NCBI GenBank assembly: GCA_003551805.1
Contig: PUNR01000379.1
Span: forward strand, 1 to 6,482
Length of the DNA stretch: 6,482 nt
Origin: Loktanella sp.
GTDB lineage: Bacteria > Pseudomonadota > Alphaproteobacteria > Rhodobacterales > Rhodobacteraceae
Direction: 5' to 3'
Notes under the pieces: generated by a model
What the model was told of the DNA's origin: nothing
Seen by the model: the letters and a program-made list of their open reading frames with translations, nothing else
The model's database searches: none
Made by a program: the position numbers and the translations under genes
Shown: in pieces, positions 1 to 6,108 of the stretch
How the letters are laid out: every line of letters starts with the position of its first letter
Numbering within the stretch: the stretch's first letter is position 1

Positions 1-1
1 A

Positions 2-784
2 GCGACAAACGGCAGGCACGTTCTATTCAGTCTTCGGGGTGAGCTACCCACCACCCCGACACAGTTGATCTACCGCGGTTCGGATCAAGAAACGCTTTCA
101 AACCCTGATAACACACCAAGCGAATTCAATTTCGCGACTGCTTATGCCACGAACGCCATCTGCTTTTGCGCTGGCACCTTGATCGAAACCGATCACGGGC
201 CAGTCCCGATCGAAAAGCTATCTGTCGGCGATCTGGTCAGAACGCTCGATCACGGCCTGCAACCAGTCCGCTGGATCGGGCGCAACGACGTCAGCGTGAC
301 GCAGACACTGCTGCACCCGAAGATTCTGCCAGTGCACGTCGCCGCAGGTGCGATGGGCCCCGCGCGTCCGATCCGTGATCTGTGGCTGTCACCGCAGCAC
401 CGCGTTTTCGTGCGGTCCAAGATTGTAGAACGCATGACAGGCCAGCCAGAGGCATTAGTCGCAATCAAGCAGCTTTGCAGCACCCCTGGCATCACCCAGA
501 CGGCCGAAGCGCGGGCTGTAACCTATCTGCATCTGCGGCTGGATCACCACGAACTGGTGTTAGCTGAAGGATTGTGGGCCGAAACCCTGCTGCTGGGACC
601 ACAGGCATTGCGCGGCATGGCCCCCGCAGCACGCGAAGAACTAGCCTTGGTTTTCCCTGACGTGACCGAAACATCGCAAGACGCGGTGCGCCCGATCATG
701 TCAGGGCGTGCCGGACGGACAATGGCAGACCGGCATGCCCGCAACGGAAAGTCCCTGACGAAAGATATGGCCACGCAGGACTAG
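2..784 (+). CDS. Hint-domain protein (Hint_2 type), 5'-partial
   Basis: The reading frame is open from the window edge (codon at 2-4) to the TAG at 782-784, about 260 codons. The only in-frame start before the domain is a TTG at 65 with no visible Shine-Dalgarno, so I infer that the true start is upstream of the window. The domain opens at 161 with CFCAGTLIETDHG, the usual Cys-Phe-x-x-Gly-Thr entry of bacterial Hint domains, followed by VPIEKLSVGDLVRT, the RDLWLSPQHRVFV block (about 380-410) and a C-terminal block with DHHELVLAEGLWAE (about 541-580). The tail (RPIMSGRAGR) resembles the usual ends of these Rhodobacterales proteins. Hint domains descend from self-cleaving intein/Hedgehog modules. 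The exact role of this bacterial group is unknown; many are thought to process or accompany surface or secreted proteins. No intein-like terminal Asn is seen. The protein is convergent with the efflux operon. Family call is firm, function is not. Confidence 0.85.
   Translation, partial: ATNGRHVLFSLRGELPTTPTQLIYRGSDQETLSNPDNTPSEFNFATAYATNAICFCAGTLIETDHGPVPIEKLSVGDLVRTLDHGLQPVRWIGRNDVSVTQTLLHPKILPVHVAAGAMGPARPIRDLWLSPQHRVFVRSKIVERMTGQPEALVAIKQLCSTPGITQTAEARAVTYLHLRLDHHELVLAEGLWAETLLLGPQALRGMAPAAREELALVFPDVTETSQDAVRPIMSGRAGRTMADRHARNGKSLTKDMATQD
34..59. repeat. 8-bp inverted repeat (hairpin) near the window edge
   Basis: TCGGGGTG at 34-41 is perfectly complementary to CACCCCGA at 52-59, with a 10-base loop. 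No T-run follows on the plus strand. It lies inside the open frame of the Hint gene, or just before it if the TTG at 65 were the true start. It may be chance structure in coding DNA. Confidence 0.4.
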
Positions 785-793
785 GTCGCAGTC

Positions 794-832
794 CTTTGCG
801 CAAACCGTGCTGTCACACAGGTTTGCGCAAAG
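794..832. terminator. Probable bidirectional terminator between convergent genes
   Basis: CTTTGCGCAAACC at 794-806 and GGTTTGCGCAAAG at 820-832 form a perfect 13-bp inverted repeat around a 13-base loop. The stem can be lengthened by three more pairs (807-809 with 816-818) if A819 bulges. It fills the 51-base gap between the stop of the Hint gene (784) and the stop of the permease gene (836). That position fits termination of both transcripts. Neither strand has a T-run after the stem, so termination may be less efficient than at a classical intrinsic site. Each arm also contains the self-complementary decamer TTTGCGCAAA (795-804 and 822-831). Confidence 0.75.
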
Positions 833-835
833 CCA

Positions 836-3800
836 CTATTCGGCAGGTACCGGCGCACGGCCAGACACATGCCGCGTCGCGCGCTTTTCAGCCAGCATCA
901 GCATGGCAGGTGTCACAAGCAAGGTCAGCACGGTTGCAAACACCAGACCACCTGCAATGGCACTGGATAATTCCGTCCACCACTGCGTTGACGGCGCGCC
1001 ATAGACGATTTCGCGCGTAAAGAAATTGATATTCAGACCAATAACCATCGGCATCAGCCCCAGCGCGGTCGTCACCGACGTCAGCACAACGGGTCGCAAA
1101 CGCTGCGCACCGGTGCGCAATGCCGCCTCTAGCGGGGACTGCCCGTCCTTGCGCAATTCGTTGTAGGTGTCAATCAGCACGATGTTGTTATTGACCACAA
1201 TCCCCGCCAGCGCGATCACACCGATCCCGCCCATGACAACGCCAAACGGCCGGCCAGTAATCATCAGCCCCAAAAGCACACCAGCGATGGAAAACACGAT
1301 GGCCGACATCACAACAAAGGCCTGCCAGAAACTGTTGAATTGCGTCACGAGGATCAGGAACATCAGCCCGATTGCCGAAAGAAAAGCAGTGATCAGAAAG
1401 ATCATGGATTCGGCCTGATCCTCGGCCTCGCCACCGAATTTGATGCTGACGCTGTCAGGCAGGTTCAGCCCCGCTATCGCATCTTGCAAAGCCAGCGTCT
1501 GGTCATTGGCCAAAACACCGGGTGCGACATCGGCAGAAATCGTCAGAACCCGCGCCTGATTGATCCGCGTGATCACGCCAGAGCGCGGAGCAGGTTCAAA
1601 TGACACAAAGTTCGAGATCGGCACCAGCCCGACAGAGGTCGGCACGCGCAAAGCTTCCAATTCCTCGAGTGTGCGGTTTTCGGCAGGGAAGCGCACGGCG
1701 ATATCCACCTCGCCATCACCATCTGCGGGGCGGAAGGTTGCGACATTGATGCCACGCGTCAGCAATTGCACGGCCTGACCCAAAAGGGCGACATCTGCAC
1801 CACTGCGGGCTGCCTCGGATCTGTCGACGCTGATCTGCCATTCCACACCCGGGCTTGGGCGTGAATCGACGACGTCGATGAACCCGCCGATCCGGTCCAT
1901 CGCATCCAGAATGGCTTGTGTCGCCGCTGTCTGGTCTGCCTCGATCCGGCTGTAAACTTCAAGGTTGATAGGCTTTCCACCGCCGGGGCCACCCGCGCTT
2001 GACTGCACCTGCACCTCGATGCCGGGAATTTCGGCCATATCAGCGCGGATATCCTCGGCGATCAACGCCACCGGACGGCGTGTGTCCCAAGCCGCCAGTT
2101 CCAATTGCAGCGCACCGATCACATCACCGCTTTCGCGTGACGCACCAGAACGGGCATAGATGCTGGCGATCTCGTCATAAGCGGACAATCGGGCCTCGAC
2201 CTGCCGGATCAGGGCGTCTTGTTCAAAAACCGAAAAGTTGTCTTTGGCCAGAATCTCGACCTGCGCATAATCGGGTTCGACATCGGGGAAAAAGGTCAGC
2301 CCCTTGCCAAGCTGGCCATAAGCCGCAAACGACGCGACCAGCGCAATGACAGCCAGCCCCAGCGTCGTCCAAGGCCGCATGATCGACCATTCCAGCACAC
2401 GGATATAGCCGCCCATGAACCCCGTCATATTGCGCGGATCGCCATGTTCGGCAGCGTGCAGCTGCGCTTTGGCCTTTGCCGTCTGGCCTTGTCTTTTGCC
2501 AATCAGCCCGCCCACGACGGGAATAAAGATTAGCGCCATGAACAAGGATGCTGCCAGCGTGACGATCACGGTGATGGGCAGGAATTTCATGAACTCCCCC
2601 ACAACACCCGACCAGAAAAGCAGCGGGAAAAACACGCAAAGCGTCGTCGCGGTTGATGCGATGATCGGCCACGACATCCGCTTGGCCGCCCTGGCATAGG
2701 CGGTGCGCGGGTCATCGCCTTCGTGTAGATACCTGTCGGCCAGTTCCACGGTGACAATCGCCCCGTCCACCAGCATCCCCACCACAAGGATCAGGGAAAA
2801 CAGAACGACGATATTCATCGTCAGCCCCATGAAATACAGTACCGCAACGCCCGTCAAAAACGCCCCCGGAATCGCCAGCCCGACCAACACGGACGACCGC
2901 AGACCCAATGCATAGACCACTACGATCATCACCAGAATGATCGCGGCGATGACGTTGGCTTCCAGATCGGACAGCATCGTCTTGACGGTTTCGCTTTCGT
3001 CCAGCGTATAGCTGATTTCGACATTGTCGGGCCAATCGGCGCGCACACGGTCGATCACGCTGCGCACTTCGTCCACGGTGTCGATGATATTGGCGCCCGC
3101 ACGTTTCTTGATTTCCAGCGCCAGCGCTGGCTGCCCGTCAATACGGGCAAAACCGGTGGGGTCTTCGAACGTACTGCGGATTGTGGCGACATCGGCAAAG
3201 GTCACGACGGTCTGCCCACGGGTGATGATAGGCAGTTCCATCACATCCTGCGCAGTTTCGATCAGGCCGGGCACTTTGACAACGATGCGCCCCGCTTCGC
3301 TTTCGATGGCACCCGCGGCGATCACCTGGTTGTTGCGCGTGATCGAGCTGATCAATTCGTCGAACGACAGATTATAGGTTTCGAAAACCGTGGGGTCGAT
3401 CAACACCTCCAGCAATTCATCGCGTTTGCCCGCGACATCCACCTCGAGCACACCGCCCAGCGCCTCAATCTCGTCCTTCAGGTTTTCTGTCAGCGCGTTC
3501 AGCGTGCGTTCTGGCACCGGACCGGACAGGATCACCGTCAGGATCGGGAATAACGCGGTGTTGATTTCCGTCACCGTCAGCGTGGCGCTGTCTGGTAGAT
3601 CGTTTTCGGCCTTGTCTGCGGCCTGCCTGACATCTTCAAGCGCTTTGCCCGCATCATAGCCCGGCTCGAATTCCAACTGCGCTGTGGCGAAACCTTCGCC
3701 CGCTTTGGTAATCATGGTCTTCATGCCCGTTAGCGACGCAAACTGCGTTTCCATCGGGCGGACCAGCACATCTTCGGCGTCTTCGGGCGAAATGCCGTCT

Positions 3801-3955
3801 AGTGACGTCGAAACATAGACAACCGGAATAGGAACCTCCGGGTTGCTTTCCTTCGGGATCGCGATGTAGGCGACGGCGCCGACCAGCAGCAAAAAGCCAA
3901 GCACAAGCCCGACAACCTTGCTGCGGCTGAAGGCAGCGTCGATCAGCGCGTTCAT
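836..3955 (-). CDS. RND efflux transporter permease subunit (AcrB superfamily)
   Basis: A 1039-residue inner-membrane protein, the usual length for AcrB-type hydrophobe/amphiphile exporters. These trimeric pumps use the proton gradient to move drugs, detergents or other amphiphiles from periplasm or membrane to a periplasmic adaptor and outer-membrane channel. One N-terminal membrane helix lies at about residues 11-32, a periplasmic porter half to about 330, a helix cluster at about 333-487 containing GMLVDGAIVTVE, another helix at about 528-547, a second porter half to about 850, and a final cluster at about 852-1021 containing GIVVNNNIVLID and RLRPVVLTS. Of the AcrB proton-relay positions, Asp407 (here D397), Arg971 (R952) and Thr978 (T959) are kept, while Asp408 is Gly398 and Lys940 is Asn922. 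The ATG at 3953-3955 overlaps the adaptor stop codon (ATGA) and no strong Shine-Dalgarno is seen, so translational coupling is likely. The substrate cannot be told from sequence. The family call is firm. Confidence 0.95.
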   Translation of the reverse strand: MNALIDAAFSRSKVVGLVLGFLLLVGAVAYIAIPKESNPEVPIPVVYVSTSLDGISPEDAEDVLVRPMETQFASLTGMKTMITKAGEGFATAQLEFEPGYDAGKALEDVRQAADKAENDLPDSATLTVTEINTALFPILTVILSGPVPERTLNALTENLKDEIEALGGVLEVDVAGKRDELLEVLIDPTVFETYNLSFDELISSITRNNQVIAAGAIESEAGRIVVKVPGLIETAQDVMELPIITRGQTVVTFADVATIRSTFEDPTGFARIDGQPALALEIKKRAGANIIDTVDEVRSVIDRVRADWPDNVEISYTLDESETVKTMLSDLEANVIAAIILVMIVVVYALGLRSSVLVGLAIPGAFLTGVAVLYFMGLTMNIVVLFSLILVVGMLVDGAIVTVELADRYLHEGDDPRTAYARAAKRMSWPIIASTATTLCVFFPLLFWSGVVGEFMKFLPITVIVTLAASLFMALIFIPVVGGLIGKRQGQTAKAKAQLHAAEHGDPRNMTGFMGGYIRVLEWSIMRPWTTLGLAVIALVASFAAYGQLGKGLTFFPDVEPDYAQVEILAKDNFSVFEQDALIRQVEARLSAYDEIASIYARSGASRESGDVIGALQLELAAWDTRRPVALIAEDIRADMAEIPGIEVQVQSSAGGPGGGKPINLEVYSRIEADQTAATQAILDAMDRIGGFIDVVDSRPSPGVEWQISVDRSEAARSGADVALLGQAVQLLTRGINVATFRPADGDGEVDIAVRFPAENRTLEELEALRVPTSVGLVPISNFVSFEPAPRSGVITRINQARVLTISADVAPGVLANDQTLALQDAIAGLNLPDSVSIKFGGEAEDQAESMIFLITAFLSAIGLMFLILVTQFNSFWQAFVVMSAIVFSIAGVLLGLMITGRPFGVVMGGIGVIALAGIVVNNNIVLIDTYNELRKDGQSPLEAALRTGAQRLRPVVLTSVTTALGLMPMVIGLNINFFTREIVYGAPSTQWWTELSSAIAGGLVFATVLTLLVTPAMLMLAEKRATRHVSGRAPVPAE

Positions 3956-5094
3956 GGCTGGGCCAGCGCGGTCAGGTCATTGGTCTGCGGGCGCGGATCA
4001 ACCGCATCGCCTGCATTCACAAAACCCTGCCCGATGGTGATAATCCGCGCATTGTCCGGCAGGCCCGACACCCAGATGCCATCGGTCTGCGCACGCACGA
4101 TATCAACCTTGTCAAATACAACACGATTGTCGCTATCAACCGTCTTTACCCCCAACTGGCCGCTGGTATCCAGCGACAGGATCGCGGGAGAGATGAAATG
4201 CCCCCGCGCCTGCCCCGTCGGCAAGGACACCCGCGCGCTAAGCCCTGCGGGCATGACGCTGTCGGGGTTGTCGACGGCAATCTCGACACGGAAAGTGCGG
4301 GTTTGCTGGTCGGCATTGGCCCCGATAAAGGTCACGGTGCCGGGTTTCGTCTCACCTGTGATGAAAGACACATCGGCGGTCTGGCCAGTCTGCAACCGCG
4401 ACAAGGCCTGCTGCGGCACCTGCACGACGACGGTCAGCGGGTCATTGTCCAGAACTTCGGCCACAACATCGCCAGCATCCACATATTCACCGACATTGAC
4501 GGTCAAATCGTTCAAGCGCCCTGCAAAAGGGGCTGTGATAACAGTGTTTCTTACCCGATCCTCGGCGCTTGTGACGGCTGCTTCGGCGGCGGCCTGCGCT
4601 GCGCGCGCTTGCGATACACGATCTTCGGTCGCGATGCCGCGACCTTGCAAGGCCAGCGCGTTTTCAAAGTCGCGCCGTGCCTGTTCCAATTGGGTCTGGG
4701 CCTGCACCAGTTGCGATTGCGGAATAGCGGGATCGATCTGCGCAATCTCCTGTCCCGCCTCGACCAGATCGCCCCGCGACAAAGCGGTGGTTGCGATCTG
4801 CCCGTCGGCTTTGGCGCGGATCGTTGTCGCCCGATCAGGGATCGACTGGCCCTCGGCGGTCAGCACCAAAGGCACGTCGCGCGCAACCGATTCCATTACC
4901 GCAACGCTGGTGACGCGCGGCGCAGGTTGGTCTTCCTCACCTGCCTGCCCGGATGCGGGCAAGATGTACCCGCTGCCCATCCAGCCGACTAAAACAAGCG
5001 CAAGCAGACCTGCAATCCACTTTGAACGCCCTGCACCGGGATCTGTCCGGAATTGCAGCGTGCCTGTCTGATCGATAGGCGTTTCACCAGCCAT
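3952..5094 (-). CDS. RND efflux periplasmic adaptor subunit (HlyD/AcrA-type membrane fusion protein)
   Basis: A 380-residue adaptor that links the RND permease to an outer-membrane channel across the periplasm. A short cytoplasmic N-terminus is followed by one hydrophobic segment at about residues 26-45 (start KWIAGLLALVLVGW), with no lipobox cysteine, so it is probably anchored by this helix. Then come the first lipoyl half-motif (about 88-122, with ADGQI and GDLVEAGQ), an Ala/Gln-rich coiled-coil hairpin (about 125-182), the second lipoyl half (about 184-212, with VITAPFAGRL and VNVGEYVDAGD), a beta-barrel (about 218-292) and a membrane-proximal domain to the C-terminus. The length is typical of the family. 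The chosen ATG at 5092-5094 has a good Shine-Dalgarno seven bases upstream. It is the first gene of the operon, and its TGA overlaps the permease ATG. No local regulator or channel gene is visible. A canonical TolC-docking motif is not apparent at the hairpin tip. Confidence 0.93.
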   Translation of the reverse strand: MAGETPIDQTGTLQFRTDPGAGRSKWIAGLLALVLVGWMGSGYILPASGQAGEEDQPAPRVTSVAVMESVARDVPLVLTAEGQSIPDRATTIRAKADGQIATTALSRGDLVEAGQEIAQIDPAIPQSQLVQAQTQLEQARRDFENALALQGRGIATEDRVSQARAAQAAAEAAVTSAEDRVRNTVITAPFAGRLNDLTVNVGEYVDAGDVVAEVLDNDPLTVVVQVPQQALSRLQTGQTADVSFITGETKPGTVTFIGANADQQTRTFRVEIAVDNPDSVMPAGLSARVSLPTGQARGHFISPAILSLDTSGQLGVKTVDSDNRVVFDKVDIVRAQTDGIWVSGLPDNARIITIGQGFVNAGDAVDPRPQTNDLTALAQP

Positions 5095-5101
5095 GTCTTG
5101 A

Positions 5102-5107
5102 TCCTCT
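5102..5107 (-). promoter_or_regulatory. Ribosome binding site of the adaptor gene
   Basis: On the minus strand AGAGGA ends seven bases before the ATG at 5094-5092. It is a good match to the Shine-Dalgarno consensus and supports this start. Confidence 0.75.
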
Positions 5108-5161
5108 TTTCGTGCGGAACAAACCCATTCCCCACTGTTCGCCCTCAGGTAATGTGCCTTG

Positions 5162-5176
5162 ACTGGTCTTGCCAGT
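5162..5176. promoter_or_regulatory. Candidate operator dyad upstream of the efflux operon
   Basis: ACTGG at 5162-5166 and CCAGT at 5172-5176 form a perfect 5-bp dyad around five bases. It lies 67 to 82 bases upstream of the adaptor start, just downstream of the weak promoter candidate. That is a plausible place for a repressor to act, and many RND operons are controlled by TetR- or MarR-type repressors. No regulator gene is in the window, and a dyad this short can arise by chance. Confidence 0.25.
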
Positions 5177-5314
5177 TTTAAGTCGAAATAAAGTACCTAT
5201 TGATCACAGTAAAATGATCTTGCGCGCCCAAAGAGGGCAAACTGCACAGCCAGCAGGCTGGACATCGCCGGAACGGGCATGGCAATCATGGTGGTGTGAC
5301 CTGAAAAGCATAAT

Positions 5315-5377
5315 ATGCCAGACCTTATCAAGGCCGCAGCCAGGCTGCGCCAATCCTCGGCACGAAAGGGGCGCTGA
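5315..5377 (+). CDS. Possible 20-codon leader ORF ahead of pxpB (uncertain)
   Basis: ATG at 5315-5317 opens a frame of 20 codons ending in TGA at 5375-5377, whose last base is the A of the pxpB ATG (TGATG). The peptide begins MPDLIKAAARLR and is basic at its end (ARKGR). The one-base stop/start overlap is the same arrangement as at pxpB/pxpC, and the nine bases GCGCTGATG are identical at both junctions (5371-5379 and 6102-6110). Against it, there is only a weak A-rich GAAAAG ahead of its ATG, and short ORFs of this size are common by chance. It could be a leader that couples translation into pxpB, the decayed end of an older gene, or nothing. Confidence 0.2.
   Translation: MPDLIKAAARLRQSSARKGR
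5335..5349. promoter_or_regulatory. 15-bp palindrome upstream of pxpB
   Basis: CGCAGCCAGGCTGCG has 7-bp perfect arms around a central A (5342). As RNA it can fold as a 6-bp GC-rich stem with a CAG loop. It ends 27 bases before the pxpB ATG, so it could be a repressor site or a small 5' UTR hairpin. No direct evidence separates these from chance. Confidence 0.35.
5365..5371 (+). promoter_or_regulatory. Ribosome binding site of pxpB
   Basis: AAAGGGG lies five bases before the ATG at 5377. It is a purine-rich Shine-Dalgarno that supports this start, together with the conserved PLGLDG motif beginning only ten residues into the protein. Confidence 0.6.
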
Positions 5378-6108
5378 TGGCCCGACAAGCAGACCCTGTC
5401 TTTTGTCCTTTGGGCCTTGATGGTGTTCTGGTCCGGTTTTCGCGTGTCCTGACGCCGGAAACGAACGCGACCGCCCATGCCTTTTGCGACCGCGCCAAGA
5501 CTGCGGCGATCAAAGGCGTGACAGAACTTGCGTCATCGCTGACCTCGGTCAGAATCGTGTTTGATCCTGACCTGACCGACCGACAAAGCGTCACAGCCGC
5601 TTTGCGCGAATTGCTGGATGATCTGCAAAGCGCCGACACATCTGCGCGCCGTCTGTGGCATGTGCCGGTCGCATTCAGCCCCGCCCACGCCCCGCAACTG
5701 GCCGAGGCAGCAAAGCTGGCAGGTCTGACGCCGGATCAGGCCGTAGCAGAGATCACTGGCAGCGTGGTCAGGGTGCTGGCCATCGGATTTGCCCCTGGTC
5801 AGCCCTATCTGGGCCTGATGCCCGCGCATTGGGACGTGCCGCGCCAGTCAGACCTGACACCATCAGTGCCGCGCGGTGCGCTGGTGACGGCGGTGCGCCA
5901 GTTGATTATCTTTGCCGCAGATACGCCCACTGGCTGGCGCCAGATCGGCCAAAGCGCCTTTTCCGTCTGGCGCCCCGACAGCGCGACCCCTTTCGCCTTG
6001 GAACCGGGGGACGCGGTGCAGTTTTCTGCCGTATCCGATGACACATTGCGCGACCTGCAGGCCAATACCGACACCAACGGTGGCGCCCGTTGCGAGGTGC
6101 TGCGCTGA
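5377..6108 (+). CDS. pxpB: 5-oxoprolinase subunit PxpB (KipI / carboxyltransferase domain subunit 1 family)
   Basis: A 243-residue protein of the KipI/PxpB family, also related to the first half of the allophanate hydrolase-type carboxyltransferase domain. With PxpC and PxpA it forms an ATP-dependent cytoplasmic enzyme that opens 5-oxoproline (pyroglutamate) to glutamate. Visible family marks are the N-terminal CPLGLDGVLVRF (10-21), GVTEL (47-51), a second domain beginning HVPVAF (95-100), LTPDQAV (117-123), the glycine-rich IGFAPGQPYLG (136-146), RQSDLTPSVPRGAL (156-169), TPTGWRQIGQSAF (183-195) and LEPGDAVQF (208-216). The stretch after VPRGAL reads AVRQLIIFA, where canonical PxpB proteins have a Gly-Gly-Gln-Thr motif, so this belongs to a divergent branch. 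Its TGA shares one base with the pxpC start. Family assignment is strong. The 5-oxoproline substrate is inferred from family and pairing, and another amide or urea-like substrate cannot be excluded. Confidence 0.88.
   Translation: MARQADPVFCPLGLDGVLVRFSRVLTPETNATAHAFCDRAKTAAIKGVTELASSLTSVRIVFDPDLTDRQSVTAALRELLDDLQSADTSARRLWHVPVAFSPAHAPQLAEAAKLAGLTPDQAVAEITGSVVRVLAIGFAPGQPYLGLMPAHWDVPRQSDLTPSVPRGALVTAVRQLIIFAADTPTGWRQIGQSAFSVWRPDSATPFALEPGDAVQFSAVSDDTLRDLQANTDTNGGARCEVLR
6094..6097 (+). promoter_or_regulatory. Ribosome binding site of pxpC
   Basis: GAGG inside the end of pxpB lies ten bases before the pxpC ATG at 6108. The spacing is slightly long, and coupling through the TGATG overlap probably helps. 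Confidence 0.45.

Larger units (their letters stand above)
5095..5376. promoter_or_regulatory. Divergent intergenic region between efflux operon and pxpBC
   Basis: This 282-base stretch must carry the promoters of both operons. It is AT-richer around 5175-5220 than the flanking genes. On the minus strand TTTACT with a 17-base spacer before TATTTC (within about 5184-5212) is a weak sigma70-like candidate for the efflux operon. On the plus strand CATAAT at 5309-5314 resembles a -10 element but has no good -35 partner. Small dyads occur at 5162-5176, at 5202-5219 (GATCA, eight bases, TGATC) and at 5335-5349. No RNA gene is recognised. The longer open frames here lack family-like sequence and overlap pxpB in the wrong frame. 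Confidence 0.5.

Noticed and set aside
3980..5071. A 363-codon open frame on the plus strand opposite the adaptor gene, and a second one at 4198-4992
   Set aside because: Both run antisense through a gene with clear domain structure. Their translations are Ser/Thr/Ala/Arg-rich without family motifs, as expected for the mirror of GC-biased codons.
836..5094. Heavy-metal (CzcA/CusA) type exporter as an alternative call for the RND operon
   Set aside because: The permease lacks metal-pump motifs in its helix 4 region, the adaptor has no His/Met-rich metal-binding stretch, and the overall style is that of AcrB-type amphiphile exporters.
5226..5262. Small hairpins (GCCC-AAAGA-GGGC and CAGCC-AGCA-GGCTG) considered as an RNA gene or terminator
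   Set aside because: The stems are only 4-5 bp, no T-run follows, and there is no resemblance to a tRNA, the SRP RNA or a known riboswitch.
5169..5420. Plus-strand open frame of 83 codons in the intergenic region, overlapping pxpB
   Set aside because: It has no convincing ribosome binding site or recognisable motif, and it runs into pxpB in another frame.
5197..5478. Minus-strand open frame of 93 codons between the two operons
   Set aside because: Its first part is the antisense of pxpB. The rest (with MIAMPVPAMSSLL) is mildly hydrophobic but matches no family I know and has no clear start signal.
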